A DNA stretch of 64,000 nt from positions 2,428,001-2,492,000 of the forward strand of contig NZ_CP041242.1 of the NCBI RefSeq assembly GCF_006547045.1, written 5' to 3'. The notes under the pieces are model-generated. The model was not told where the DNA came from. It was given only the letters and a program-made list of their open reading frames with translations, and made no database searches. Position 1 is the stretch's first letter. Each line of letters begins with the position of its first letter. Position numbers and translations under genes: made by a program. Positions 25,517 to 34,789 of this stretch are shown here, one piece after another. Source of the stretch: Lysobacter alkalisoli (GTDB lineage: Bacteria > Pseudomonadota > Gammaproteobacteria > Xanthomonadales > Xanthomonadaceae).

Positions 25517-26122
25517 TCACTGTAGAACGAAGCGGCTCCCGCACGACACCTTCGTTTCTCCCCGCACACGGGAGAGGGGAAAAGGCCGAGTGCGGATCCG
25601 GCGCACGCTACACGTCCCCCCGGCCTGCTCGTCCGCACTCCACTGCGAGAACGGACACGAAGCCAGGGCCAGATTGTAGTAGCGCAGGCTGTCGGTCACT
25701 TCGGCACCGAGCCAGTCCGGACGCTCGAACGCTTCGTCGGCGTTCGTCAGTTCGATCTCGGCCACCACCAGCCCGGCATTGTCGCCGAGGAACTCGTCGA
25801 CTTCCCACAGGTGACCGCCCACATGCACGTGGTGGCGCCGTTTCTCGACCAGTCCGCCGACGCACAGGGCCAGCAGCCCGCGTGCGTCCTCAACCGGGAT
25901 CGGGTAATCGAACTCCTGCCGGGTATGGCCCAGCTCGCGCGACTTGAGGTTGAGGAAAGCCTGGTCACCGGCGATGCGCACCCGCACCGAGGCCTTCATC
26001 GCACCCGAATCCATTGCCGCGAGATCGTTGAGATAGCCCTGCGCCATCGGCACTACCTCGTGTGCGGTGCTCCGCCAGCCGTCGCCTGCGACCAGGAACT
26101 TGCGTTCAATTTCCAGTGCCAT
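25517..26122 (-). CDS. CYTH-domain triphosphatase-like protein, C-terminus probably mis-read
   Basis: CYTH/TTM superfamily, with the diagnostic LEIERKFLV at residues 3-11 followed by QGYLN, VRVRI, FLNLKSR, EFDYPIP, KRRH and EVDEFLGDNAGLVVAEIEL. These acidic/basic strands form the tunnel that binds triphosphates and two metal ions. ATG 26122 is the start. The family body ends near SQWSADEQ (about residue 166). The extra 30-odd residues read into a short palindromic repeat. Adding one G to the six-G run (plus-strand C run 25616-25621) would create a stop right after EQAGGDV, so the tail may be a sequence artefact. Substrate (inorganic tripolyphosphate or other) is unknown. Confidence 0.88.
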   Translation of the reverse strand: MALEIERKFLVAGDGWRSTAHEVVPMAQGYLNDLAAMDSGAMKASVRVRIAGDQAFLNLKSRELGHTRQEFDYPIPVEDARGLLALCVGGLVEKRRHHVHVGGHLWEVDEFLGDNAGLVVAEIELTNADEAFERPDWLGAEVTDSLRYYNLALASCPFSQWSADEQAGGTCSVRRIRTRPFPLSRVRGETKVSCGSRFVLQ

Positions 26123-26191
26123 GGGATCTCGTATTTCGTCAACGGAAGATGTCGTCATCCCGAGTGCAGCGAAGGACGACAGGGTTGCCCG

Positions 26192-27541
26192 TCACGGCTC
26201 GAACAATGCGATCGACTCGACGTGCGCGGTGTGCGGGAACATGTCCATCACCCCGGCCGCCTTGAGCTTCCAGCCCTTTTCGTTGACCAGGTAGCCGGCG
26301 TCGCGCGCCAGCGAGGCCGGGTGGCAGCTGACATAGACGATGCGCTTGAACTGTTTCAGCGGCAGTACCGACAGCACGAAGTCGGCACCCGAGCGCGGCG
26401 GGTCGAGCAGCAGCTTGTCGAAGCCCTCGCGCATCCACGGCTCGCCGGACAGGTCCTTCGCAAGGTCCGCGGCGAAGAAGCGCGCATTGTCGAGGCCGTT
26501 GTGGGCGGCGTTATCGCGCGCGCGCTGGACCAGCCCGGTCTCGCCTTCCACGCCAACCACCTCGCGCACCTGGCGTGCCAGCGGCAGGGTGAAATTGCCG
26601 AGCCCGGCGAACAGGTCGAGCACGCGCTCGTCCGGCTGCGGTTCGAGCAGGTCGAAGGCGTGGCGGATCATCTTGTGGTTGAGCCCGGCATTGACCTGGA
26701 TGAAATCGAGCGGACGGAACTTCAGTTCGACGTCCCAGCCCGGCAAGCGGAACGACAGCGGCACCTCGTCCCGACCATCGCCGTTCAAGGCAAGCGGATG
26801 CACACTGTCGATGCCGCCCGGCTGCAGGTAAATCGCGAAGCCGTTCTCTTTCGCGAACGCGGTCAACGCCGCCCTGTCGCCTTCCGACAGCGGCTTGAGA
26901 TGACGGAAGGTCAGCGCTACGGCTTCGTCGCCGGCGATGAATTCGATCTGCGGGATCTCGCGCCGCGCCTCCAGCCCGTCGACCAGTGCCGACAGCGCGC
27001 CGAGCTTCTGCCCGATCTGCGGGATGACCGTGTGGCACTCGCTCAGGTCGGCGACGAAGCGCGGGTCGGTCTCGCGGAAACCGACCAGGGTCTTGTCCTT
27101 CTTTTCGACCCGGCGCACCGACAGCCGACCTTTGCGGCGGTAGCCCCAGGCGGCGTCGGTCAACGGCTCCAGCCAGCGCTCCGGCGCGACCTTGCCGATC
27201 CGCTCCAGGTTCTCGCGCAGCACGCGCTGCTTGGCGAGGATCTGCCTGTCCTCGGCATAGTGCTGCAGCGCGCAACCACCACAGGTGCCGAAGTGCACGC
27301 AACGCGGTTCGACCCGCTCCGGCGCGGCCTGCAGTACCTCGACGGTCCGAGCTTCGTCGAAACTGCGATGACGTCCGGTCCGGATGGCGATGACGCGCTC
27401 ACCGGGCAGCGCACCGGAGATGAAGATGGCTTTCCCGCTTTCGCCCGGTGTCTTGCCATCGGCGCTGCGGGCAACGCCGCGGCCGTCGTGGGTCAGGTCG
27501 GTGATTTCGGCTTCGAAGGGGGTTCGGTCGAGTCGGGCCAC
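26192..27541 (-). CDS. rlmD: 23S rRNA (uracil-5-)-methyltransferase RlmD
   Basis: A 449-residue RumA-type enzyme that methylates U1939 of 23S rRNA (E. coli numbering) using SAM. The N-terminal TRAM RNA-binding domain covers about 5-70. The 4Fe-4S cysteines appear as CVHFGTCGGC at 81-90 plus a fourth in DLSECHTV near 170. The SAM motif is LDLFAGLGNFTLPLA near 305, then DPPRSGA, and the catalytic Cys is in YVSCHPASLARD near 405. The start ATG 27541 gives the expected N-terminus. It lies 69 bp upstream of the CYTH gene on the same strand. Confidence 0.95.
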   Translation of the reverse strand: MARLDRTPFEAEITDLTHDGRGVARSADGKTPGESGKAIFISGALPGERVIAIRTGRHRSFDEARTVEVLQAAPERVEPRCVHFGTCGGCALQHYAEDRQILAKQRVLRENLERIGKVAPERWLEPLTDAAWGYRRKGRLSVRRVEKKDKTLVGFRETDPRFVADLSECHTVIPQIGQKLGALSALVDGLEARREIPQIEFIAGDEAVALTFRHLKPLSEGDRAALTAFAKENGFAIYLQPGGIDSVHPLALNGDGRDEVPLSFRLPGWDVELKFRPLDFIQVNAGLNHKMIRHAFDLLEPQPDERVLDLFAGLGNFTLPLARQVREVVGVEGETGLVQRARDNAAHNGLDNARFFAADLAKDLSGEPWMREGFDKLLLDPPRSGADFVLSVLPLKQFKRIVYVSCHPASLARDAGYLVNEKGWKLKAAGVMDMFPHTAHVESIALFEP

Positions 27542-27639
27542 GGGTGCTGGCGAGGGCTGGCAGGGACGGAGCCGGCTATTGTCGCAGATGACTCCCCCGG
27601 ACGTGCTTCCCCGCAGTTTCTGACTCTTCGCCTGGCCGA

Positions 27640-27840
27640 AGGGAAAGCGCCGGGTCTGTTGGATGACCGTGGCGCCAGGGGCGAAGGCCCTTGGATGCGA
27701 ATGTCCCCCGGCACCGGCCAGGGCCGGCGCCTCCTCCTTGATTTCGCCGTCAAGGCCGGCAGGTCGCGGCGGGACAGCCAGGGAGCAGCGAGAACCGACG
27801 ATCGAACGCGAGCGGCGGCGCCCACGCCTTCGCTGAAGGT
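27640..27840. repeat. Dispersed repeat, short form of the 22389 element
   Basis: About 200 bp closely matching both ends of the element at 22389-22760 but lacking the roughly 180-bp inverted interior (22494-22671). It lies in the 485-bp gap between rlmD and the receiver-HPt gene. The remainder of that gap shows nothing I can name. Confidence 0.8.
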
Positions 27841-28026
27841 AAGTTCCCCCTCACTTGGCAGAAGAACCCGACTTTTGGAACAGTTGGCGGGCAAGACTTC
27901 ATTTGTTGCAGGCCGTCGGACATAGGAAGCTCTCCGGTCATGGCCCGTGCGCTTTCCGCCCATGAACCGCCGGCCCCGGTTAATATCGCTATCCCTGCTG
28001 GTTTGGTACATGGATGTCATCCGGAC

Positions 28027-28788
28027 ATGCCCACGACTTCCACTCCCCCGAGCATCCTCCTGGTCGAAGACGACCCTACCAGTCGCGCTTTCTTCGAGGC
28101 CGCGCTCAAACCGCTGTCAGTGACCATCGAATCGGCCGACTGCGTCGGCACCGCACTGACCCTGGCCGAAGACGGCCGGCACGCGCTGTGGCTGTTCGAT
28201 GCACGGCTCCCCGACGGCACCGCTGCCGGGCTGCTGGCGCGGCTGCGTGCACTTGGGCTCACGACGCCGGCGATCGCCCATACCGCATCCCTCTCCACCA
28301 GCGAGCAGGCACAGCTGCTCGATGCCGGTTTTGAGCAGGTGCTGGTCAAGCCACTGCCGCCCCGGCAGGTGCAGGCCGTCGTGCAACAGCTTTTGCGGAC
28401 ACATGTGCAGGCCGCGCCGGTCAGGGTCGCCGAGCCCGGCCCCGGCGAAGCCATACTCCCGGTGTGGGACGACGCCAGCGCCGACCAGGCCCTGAACGGC
28501 AACCACCTGCACGTGGTCAGCCTGCGGCGGATGTTCCTGGGCGACCTGGATCGCGCCCGCGCCAGCATCATTGCCGGGTGGAAGGACAACCGCACCGCCG
28601 CTCATGCCGAACTGCACAAGCTGCGTGCGTCCTGCGGCTTCGTCGGCGCCGCGCGGCTGGCCGATGCGGTCGAAGCCCTGCAGCACATGCCGGACCTGCC
28701 GCAGAGTCTGGAGCGCTTCGACCGCGCCGCGCTGCAGACACTGGCGACCCGGCCGGACCGGACCAGTCAGGCATCCGATTCCGTCTGA
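28027..28788 (+). CDS. Response-regulator receiver fused to HPt domain
   Basis: A 253-residue signalling protein. The N-terminal receiver domain has acidic EDD (residues 17-19), the phospho-acceptor Asp58 in LFDARLPDG, Thr/Ser in AHTAS and Lys108 in VKPL. A linker (about 125-150) leads to a C-terminal HPt-like helical domain with His197 in [14 protein letters not shown], matching the histidine-phosphotransfer consensus. There is no DNA-binding output and no sensor kinase next to it. Phosphate may enter from an unlinked hybrid kinase and be relayed to another regulator. ATG 28027 is chosen over the ORF limit at 27940. Its 3' end overlaps recO (opposite strand) by 22 bp. Confidence 0.87.
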   Translation: MPTTSTPPSILLVEDDPTSRAFFEAALKPLSVTIESADCVGTALTLAEDGRHALWLFDARLPDGTAAGLLARLRALGLTTPAIAHTASLSTSEQAQLLDAGFEQVLVKPLPPRQVQAVVQQLLRTHVQAAPVRVAEPGPGEAILPVWDDASADQALNGNHLHVVSLRRMFLGDLDRARASIIAGWKDNRTAAHAELHKLRASCGFVGAARLADAVEALQHMPDLPQSLERFDRAALQTLATRPDRTSQASDSV

Positions 28789-29522
28789 ACCCTTGATGGC
28801 GCGACCGTCGCCGCCAGTGCGCCGAGCATTTCCCAGGATTTCAGGCCACGCGCTCCCAGGTGGTGGGCCAGCACATCGCGGATCGCGCGGCGCAGCGAAG
28901 CCAGGTCGGCCGCGTCCGGCATCCGGTCCTCGCCCAGGGCCAGCAACGCACGACCGGTAGCGGCTCCGGCCCGGTCGGCCCGTCCACGGTCGAGCAGCAG
29001 GCGGCGCGGACCGTGCTCGGCATCGAGCCGGTAGCGCGCGGCCGGATCGATCGGATCGCCATCGCCGTCCGTCCGCCAGTCGAATCCGACGCCCAACGCA
29101 TCGAGCAGGTCGCGCTCGTAGCGCCGCAACGTCCAGCCCAGCGGTTCGCCGACGCGCAGGCGCTCGCGGGCACGAGCGTAGGCCGCGAACAGTTCCGTCT
29201 GCGGCTCCTGCCGCGGCGCCAGCCGCAAGGTCAGCTCGTTGAGGTAGAAGGCCGCCAGTGTCGCCTCGCCCGACAACCGTGGCGCCACATCGACCGCCTC
29301 GGCCGCGATCAGCCGGGCCAGTTCGCCGCGCCAGACCGCATCGAAACGGATCGACTGCAATGGCTGCAACGCCGCCCGCAACGGATGCCGCTTCGGCCCC
29401 TGCACGCCGCGTGCGAGCAGGCCGACGCGCCCATGCTCCGCGCTCAGGACCTCGACCAGCAGGCTGGTCTCACGCCATGGGCGCGTGTGCAGGACGAAGG
29501 CGGGCTGGGCGGTCAGGCGCAT
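28767..29522 (-). CDS. recO: DNA repair protein RecO
   Basis: A 251-residue RecF-pathway mediator that helps load RecA on SSB-coated DNA. The N-terminal OB-fold has [38 protein letters not shown] (family hallmark). The C-terminal half is helical with YLNELTLRL and [13 protein letters not shown]. No zinc cysteines are seen, as in other gammaproteobacterial RecO. It is the last gene of the rnc-era-recO order typical of proteobacteria. RecR is encoded in the same window at 62 kb. Confidence 0.95.
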   Translation of the reverse strand: MRLTAQPAFVLHTRPWRETSLLVEVLSAEHGRVGLLARGVQGPKRHPLRAALQPLQSIRFDAVWRGELARLIAAEAVDVAPRLSGEATLAAFYLNELTLRLAPRQEPQTELFAAYARARERLRVGEPLGWTLRRYERDLLDALGVGFDWRTDGDGDPIDPAARYRLDAEHGPRRLLLDRGRADRAGAATGRALLALGEDRMPDAADLASLRRAIRDVLAHHLGARGLKSWEMLGALAATVAPSRVQTESDA

Positions 29523-29530
29523 GAGGCAGT

Positions 29531-29613
29531 GGAGAGTAGAGAGGAGTGAGAAAAGAGTGACAGAACTACTGGCGTGTGAGCTTCTACTCGTTTCTCACTC
29601 CTCTCCACTCTCC
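29531..29613. repeat. Inverted repeat between era and recO
   Basis: Arms 29531-29553 and 29591-29613 (23 bp, one mismatch) are purine-rich against pyrimidine-rich, with a 37-bp loop. Base composition is clearly lower in GC than the genes around it. It occupies the era-recO gap and could form a strong RNA hairpin that uncouples recO from era. Confidence 0.8.
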
Positions 29614-29625
29614 CCTCGCTACTCG

Positions 29626-30531
29626 CTATTCGTATCCGAACGCCCGCAGTGCGGCCTCGTCGTCCGACCATCCCGAGCGTACCCGCACCCAGGTTTCCAG
29701 AAACACCTTGGCGCCGAACAGGCGCTCCATGTGCTGGCGTGCCGCGGCGCCGATGTCGCGCAGGCGCTCACCGCCTTTGCCGATCACGATCGCTTTCTGT
29801 CCGTCGCGCTCGACCCAGATCACCGCACCGATCCGCAACAGGTTGCCATCGACCACGAACCGCTCGATCTCGACCGTGGTCGCATACGGCAGTTCCTTGC
29901 CGAGCTGGCGCATCAACTGCTCGCGCACCATCTCGCCGGCGAGGAAACGCTGGCTCTTGTCGGTGATTTCGTCCTCTCCGTACAACGGCGGCTGTTCCGG
30001 CACCAGCGCCAGCACGTCCTTGGCCAAGGCCTCCAGGCCCTTTCGCTTGAGCGCGGAAACCGGATGGATGCTGGCGAAATCGCGGCCTTCGCTGACCTTG
30101 GCCAGGTATGGAAGCAGCGCGGTCTTGTCCTTGAGCAGGTCGACCTGATTGACCACCAGCACCACCGGCAGACCGGCGCCGTGCAGGGCCTGATAGGCAA
30201 AGTCGTCGGCCTCGTCCCAGCGCCCGGCCTGGACCACCAGCATCGCCGCGTCGACACCCTCCAGCGCTCCGCGCGCAGCCCGGTTCATCGAACGGTGCAT
30301 GGCCGAGGCGGTGGCCTTGCCCTGATCGCGATGCAGCCCCGGGGTATCGACCAGCACCAACTGGCCGGCCTCGAAGGTGGCGATGCCGAGCAGGCGGTGA
30401 CGGGTGGTCTGCGGCCGGTTGGAAACGATGCTGACCTTGGCTCCGACCAGGGCATTGATCAGGGTCGACTTGCCGACATTCGGGCGGCCGATGACGGCGA
30501 CGTGGCCGGCGCGGTGAGTGGAGGTGTTCAT
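29626..30531 (-). CDS. era: GTPase Era
   Basis: A 301-residue essential GTPase that binds 16S rRNA 3' end during 30S assembly. G1 GRPNVGKST near 14-22, G2 region [10 protein letters not shown]3 DTPG near 60, G4 NQVD near 125, and the C-terminal KH domain with [26 protein letters not shown] (about 230-255). Start ATG 30531 ([15 protein letters not shown]). It lies directly downstream of rnc, the conserved rnc-era pair. Confidence 0.97.
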   Translation of the reverse strand: MNTSTHRAGHVAVIGRPNVGKSTLINALVGAKVSIVSNRPQTTRHRLLGIATFEAGQLVLVDTPGLHRDQGKATASAMHRSMNRAARGALEGVDAAMLVVQAGRWDEADDFAYQALHGAGLPVVLVVNQVDLLKDKTALLPYLAKVSEGRDFASIHPVSALKRKGLEALAKDVLALVPEQPPLYGEDEITDKSQRFLAGEMVREQLMRQLGKELPYATTVEIERFVVDGNLLRIGAVIWVERDGQKAIVIGKGGERLRDIGAAARQHMERLFGAKVFLETWVRVRSGWSDDEAALRAFGYE

Positions 30532-30605
30532 GGAGGGATTGTACTTGCCGGCAACCGATGACGGTGTCGCCGTCATCCTTCGCCTCATTCATGGTGACGG
30601 CGCTT

Positions 30606-31262
30606 TCAGCCCGCCAGCTCACCCAGCGCCGCCTCGGCCGCGGCCTGCTCTGCGGCGCGGCGAGAGCTGCCCTCGCCTTCCGTCCGCAATGGTGGATCGG
30701 CGAGGGTGCAGCTGACATGAAAATGCTTGGCGTGCTCTTCGCCGCTTTCGGCGAGCAGGGCATACACCGGCAGGGGTTTCTGGCGGCCCTGCAGCCATTC
30801 CTGCAGGCGGGTCTTGGCATCCTTGCCGACCTTGTGCGGCGGCGGCATCGCGTCCATCGCGGCCTTGAACCAGGGCAGCACGGCCGTGCGGCAAGCCTCG
30901 AAACCTGCATCGAGATAGATCGCCCCGGCCACGGCCTCGACCGCGTCGGCCAGGATCGAGTCGCGCCGGTGTCCGCCGGACTTCATCTCGCCGGGGCCGA
31001 GGATCAGGCGTGGGCCGAGCTCGAGGTCGCGCGCGATGATGGCCAGCGAGGACTCGCGCACCAGTTCGGCGCGGGCGCGGGTCAGCGCGCCCTCATCCAC
31101 CTGTGGCCAGTGCTGGAACAGCGCCTCGGCAACGAACAGGTTGACCAGTGCGTCGCCCAGGAATTCCAGCCGCTCGTAGTTCCGGGCCCCGGCACTGCGA
31201 TGCGTCAGGGCCTGCTCGAGCAGGCCCGGGTCCGAGAACCGGTAGCCGATCAGGTCAGCCAA
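30606..31262 (-). CDS. rnc: Ribonuclease III
   Basis: A 218-residue double-strand-specific endoribonuclease for rRNA and mRNA processing. The signature [10 protein letters not shown] is near residues 30-39, the second acidic motif is [15 protein letters not shown] near 105-120, and the C-terminal dsRNA-binding domain has [10 protein letters not shown] and [16 protein letters not shown]. It is 6 bp downstream of the DUF4845 gene and 75 bp upstream of era. Confidence 0.97.
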   Translation of the reverse strand: MADLIGYRFSDPGLLEQALTHRSAGARNYERLEFLGDALVNLFVAEALFQHWPQVDEGALTRARAELVRESSLAIIARDLELGPRLILGPGEMKSGGHRRDSILADAVEAVAGAIYLDAGFEACRTAVLPWFKAAMDAMPPPHKVGKDAKTRLQEWLQGRQKPLPVYALLAESGEEHAKHFHVSCTLADPPLRTEGEGSSRRAAEQAAAEAALGELAG

Positions 31263-31268
31263 GACGAA

Positions 31269-31658
31269 TCAGCCACCGCGGCGGCGCAGTTCCTGCGTGG
31301 CATTGAACCGGCCGACAATGTCGAGATTGCCGATCAGCGGCTTGCGCACCTCGTAATCGACGGTGATCAGGTAGCCGGCATCCTTGCGCTCGATCTTGAA
31401 ATCTTCCTTGCCGACATTGTCGGAATAGCTGATGTACAGCCGGCGGAAGAACAGATCGCGGATCTTGGCCGGGTCCGCGTGCTCGACCGCGGCATCGGTG
31501 CTCATTTCCGACAGCGCGCGTTTGACCGCGTAGTACTCGGAATACATCGGGATCAGCTTCATGCCCATGTAGATGAACACGCCCACCACCGCCAGCACGA
31601 TGATGAAGCTGATCAGGGTCATGCCCCCTTGCGTACGTTTCATGCCTTTGTAGCCCAT
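31269..31658 (-). CDS. DUF4845 small membrane protein
   Basis: A 129-residue protein with one N-terminal membrane helix (LISFIIVLAVVGVFIYMGMKLI, about 15-36) preceded by KRTQGGMT, which resembles a type IV pilin N-terminus, and a periplasmic domain of about 90 residues. It is found between lepB and rnc in many beta- and gammaproteobacteria as here, but its function is not established. ATG 31658 fits the family start (MGYKGMKRTQGGMTL); the frame is open upstream to 31739. Confidence 0.9.
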   Translation of the reverse strand: MGYKGMKRTQGGMTLISFIIVLAVVGVFIYMGMKLIPMYSEYYAVKRALSEMSTDAAVEHADPAKIRDLFFRRLYISYSDNVGKEDFKIERKDAGYLITVDYEVRKPLIGNLDIVGRFNATQELRRRGG

Positions 31659-31762
31659 GCCGTTCTCCCCATTGCCGTTGTGCGATTGACCACCCGGTCC
31701 GGTCCGGAAAACCGCCGTGATGGCGGTCTCCCGGGACAAGCTGCATACCCTGCCCGGCCGGA

Positions 31763-32560
31763 CTACGGGATACGGGATCCGATGCGCGAAGCGCCGAGCC
31801 CGCCATCCCAGTGCATCCAGATCAGGAACGCCTTGCCCCTCAGGCTTTCCTCCGGCAGGAAGTGCGACCGCCAGTATCGGCTGTCCTCGCTATTATCACG
31901 ATTGTCGCCCATCACGAAATAGTGACCCGGCGGCACCACCCATTCACCTTCGCCCGGATCGGAGAACGGCAACCCGGGACGGGTACGCTCGAGCACCCGG
32001 TGGATGCGTCCGTCCAGGTTCTCGCTCAGTTCCATTGCCCCGGTCATCTCGCGGCCCCTGCCCGTGCCCTCGTACGTCCCGACTTGCTGGTAGGCCATCG
32101 GCTGCCCGTTCACGAACACCACATTGTCGCGGTAGGCCACGGTGTCGCCCGGCAGGCCGACCACGCGCTTGATCCAGTCCTCGTCGGGACGGTGCGGCGG
32201 GCGGAACACCACCACGTCGCCACGTGCCGGTTCGCCCAGGGCCACGATCTTCTTGTTGTTTATCGGCAGACGCAGACCGTAGGCGAACTTGTTGACCAGG
32301 ATGAAGTCGCCGGTCAGCAAGGTTGGCATCATCGAGTTGGACGGGATCCGGAACGGCTCGGCAATGAAGCTGCGCAGGATCAGCACCGCCAGCAGGACCG
32401 GGAAGAACGCCTTGGAGTAATCGACGTACCAGGGCTCGCCGTCCTCATCGAGCAGGGTTGCGTGGGCGACGCGGCGCTTGGCCAGGTACAGCTTGTCCAG
32501 CAACCAGATGAAGCCCGAGACGACCGTCAGCGCCACCAGGGCGGTTTCAAACCAGACCAT
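31763..32560 (-). CDS. lepB: Signal peptidase I
   Basis: A 265-residue inner-membrane protease that cleaves signal peptides. Two membrane helices lie at about 3-22 and 50-66. The nucleophile is Ser76 in PSNSMMPTL and the general base is Lys131 in DWIKRVVGLPGD. The C-terminal box GHYFVMGDNRDNSEDSRYWG-like reads GDNRDNSEDSRYWRSH, with Arg for the usual Gly. It lies 15 bp downstream of lepA, the classical lepA-lepB operon. Confidence 0.97.
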   Translation of the reverse strand: MVWFETALVALTVVSGFIWLLDKLYLAKRRVAHATLLDEDGEPWYVDYSKAFFPVLLAVLILRSFIAEPFRIPSNSMMPTLLTGDFILVNKFAYGLRLPINNKKIVALGEPARGDVVVFRPPHRPDEDWIKRVVGLPGDTVAYRDNVVFVNGQPMAYQQVGTYEGTGRGREMTGAMELSENLDGRIHRVLERTRPGLPFSDPGEGEWVVPPGHYFVMGDNRDNSEDSRYWRSHFLPEESLRGKAFLIWMHWDGGLGASRIGSRIP

Positions 32561-32575
32561 GCGGTTTCTTTTCCT

Positions 32576-34369
32576 TTATTTGTTGTCCACTTGCAGCACG
32601 GCCAGGAAGGCCTCCTGCGGAATTTCCACGCTTCCGACCTGCTTCATCCGCTTCTTGCCCGCCTTCTGCTTCTCGAGAAGCTTCTTCTTGCGGCTGATGT
32701 CGCCACCGTAGCACTTGGCCAGCACGTTCTTGCGCAACGCCTTGACCGTGGTGCGGGCGATGACCTGCGAGCCGATCGCGGCCTGGATCGCGACGTCGAA
32801 CTGCTGCCGCGGAATCAGTTCCTTCATCCGCTCGCACAGGTCGCGACCGCGGCGGTCGGCGTGACTGCGGTGGCAGATGATGGACAGCGCGTCGACCTTG
32901 TCGCCGTTGATCAGGATGTCGACGCGTACGAACGGGCCCGGGTCGAAGCGCAGGAAGTGGTAGTCGAGCGAGGCGTAGCCGCGGCTGACAGACTTCAGGC
33001 GGTCGAAGAAGTCCAGCACCACCTCGGCCATCGGCAGTTCGTAGGCGATCTGCACCTGGCTGCCCATGTAGGTGATGCCGATCTGGCTGCCGCGCTTCTC
33101 CTCGCACAGGGTGATGATGCCGCCGATGTAGTCCGGCGGGGTCAGGATGTTGGCGCGGATGATCGGCTCGCGGATCTCCTCGACCTGGTTCACCGGCGGC
33201 AGCTTGGCCGGGTTGTCCATCGGGATCACGGTGCCGTCGGTCTTGAGCACCTCGTAGACCACGGTCGGCGCGGTGCTGATCAGGTTGAGGTCGTATTCGC
33301 GCTCCAGCCGCTCCTGCACGATCTCCATGTGCAGCATGCCGAGGAAGCCGCAGCGGAAGCCGAAGCCCATCGCCTCCGAGCTTTCCGGCTCGAAGCGCAT
33401 CGCGGCGTCGTTCAGGCGCAGCTTCTCCAGCGCCTCGCGCAGGTCAGGGTAGTCCTCGGCATCGACCGGGAACAGGCCGGCGAACACGCGCGGCTGCATT
33501 TCCTGGAAGCCCGGCAACGGCTTGGGCGCGGGATCGGCGGTGAGGGTCAGGGTGTCGCCGACCGGGGCGCCGTGCACGTCCTTGATCGAGGCGTTGACCC
33601 AGCCCACCTCGCCCGCGCCAAGCCGGCCCAGTTCCTTGCGCTTGGGGGTGAACACGCCGACGTTGTCGACCTGGTGGCTGCGGCCGGTGGACATGACCGT
33701 GAGCTTGTCGCCGGGCTTGATCTCGCCCTGCATGATGCGCACCAGCATCACCACGCCCAGGTAGTTGTCGAACCAGGAGTCGATGATCAGCGCCTGCAAC
33801 TTGTCGGTGTCACGCGGCTGCGGCGGCGGGATGCGGTGGACGATCGCTTCCAGCACCTCCTCGACGTTGAGGCCGGTCTTGGCGCTGACCGCGACCGCAT
33901 CGGTGGCGTCGATGCCGATCACCGCCTCGATCTCGGCCTTGGCCTTGTCGATGTCGGCCGTCGGCAGGTCGATCTTGTTGAGCACCGGCACCACTTCCAG
34001 TCCCTGCTCGACCGCGGTATAGCAGTTGGCCACCGACTGCGCCTCGACGCCCTGGGCGGCGTCGACCACCAGCAGCGCGCCCTCGCAGGCGGCCAGCGAG
34101 CGGCTGACCTCGTAGCTGAAATCGACGTGGCCGGGGGTGTCGATGAAGTTGAGGAAGTAGGTCTGGCCGTTGCGCGCGGTGTACGGCAACGAGACGGACT
34201 GCGACTTGATGGTGATGCCGCGCTCGCGCTCGATCGGGTTGTTGTCGAGCACCTGGGCTTCCATCTCGCGCGCGGTCAGGCCGCCGCACAACTGGATGAT
34301 GCGGTCGGCGAGCGTCGACTTGCCGTGGTCGACGTGGGCGATGATGGAGAAGTTTCTGATCTGCTGCAT
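32576..34369 (-). CDS. lepA: Translation elongation factor 4 (LepA)
   Basis: A 597-residue ribosome-associated GTPase. G1 [14 protein letters not shown] at 11-24, G3 DTPGHVDF near 78, G4 NKID near 132. Domains II and III follow, then the LepA-specific C-terminal domain with [23 protein letters not shown]. Length and order are standard. It heads the lepA-lepB-DUF4845-rnc-era-recO run on the minus strand. Confidence 0.98.
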   Translation of the reverse strand: MQQIRNFSIIAHVDHGKSTLADRIIQLCGGLTAREMEAQVLDNNPIERERGITIKSQSVSLPYTARNGQTYFLNFIDTPGHVDFSYEVSRSLAACEGALLVVDAAQGVEAQSVANCYTAVEQGLEVVPVLNKIDLPTADIDKAKAEIEAVIGIDATDAVAVSAKTGLNVEEVLEAIVHRIPPPQPRDTDKLQALIIDSWFDNYLGVVMLVRIMQGEIKPGDKLTVMSTGRSHQVDNVGVFTPKRKELGRLGAGEVGWVNASIKDVHGAPVGDTLTLTADPAPKPLPGFQEMQPRVFAGLFPVDAEDYPDLREALEKLRLNDAAMRFEPESSEAMGFGFRCGFLGMLHMEIVQERLEREYDLNLISTAPTVVYEVLKTDGTVIPMDNPAKLPPVNQVEEIREPIIRANILTPPDYIGGIITLCEEKRGSQIGITYMGSQVQIAYELPMAEVVLDFFDRLKSVSRGYASLDYHFLRFDPGPFVRVDILINGDKVDALSIICHRSHADRRGRDLCERMKELIPRQQFDVAIQAAIGSQVIARTTVKALRKNVLAKCYGGDISRKKKLLEKQKAGKKRMKQVGSVEIPQEAFLAVLQVDNK

Positions 34370-34789
34370 GCGGGCGGGGGCTGGCGGCTCGAGCGTTTCC
34401 GGGATCGGTGCTCGGGCCTGGGGTGTCCGTGGATTAACGGGCGATTATCGCATACGGCATGGTGGGCAGGTTCGCGGGAGGCCGCTGGGCATGGGTAAAC
34501 CGAGGCCGTTTGAGCAGCACTGCCGCGCGACCTTGGCGAACGCCCGGCGCGCTGCGCCCGGCCGGACCGCGAATCGGGCCCACAACCCGACTCGTCAAAG
34601 CCCCCTTGGCAAGGGGGCGGCTCGTGTCGCAGGCGCGAACGGGGGATTGGAAGCATGGCTCGGGGCCCGAAGTTTGTAACGCAAACTCTGGGAGCTTCAC
34701 TGGCGCATGCGCCAGTAAAGGTGACCGGGCGGAGCACCCCCCGCCCCGCAGGCGGCGGCTCTGTCCGAATCCGCCGTCAGCAAGCGGCC
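34370..34789. other. 420-bp intergenic region with stacked palindromes
   Basis: No credible gene. It holds a hairpin GCCCCCTTGGCAAGGGGGC at 34600-34618, a CCCGAAGTTTG...GCAAAC...TGGG hairpin at 34666-34693 that is repeated at 60798-60824, and a perfect 18-bp palindrome ACTGGCGCATGCGCCAGT at 34699-34716. These lie between the mucD end and the lepA start, so may include the mucD transcript end and the lepA promoter; no clear -35/-10 was recognised. Confidence 0.7.

Noticed and set aside
31811-34498. 895-codon open frame opposite lepB and lepA
   Set aside because: Antisense shadow of two fully recognisable genes; repetitive HDVD/VLVD composition without domain.
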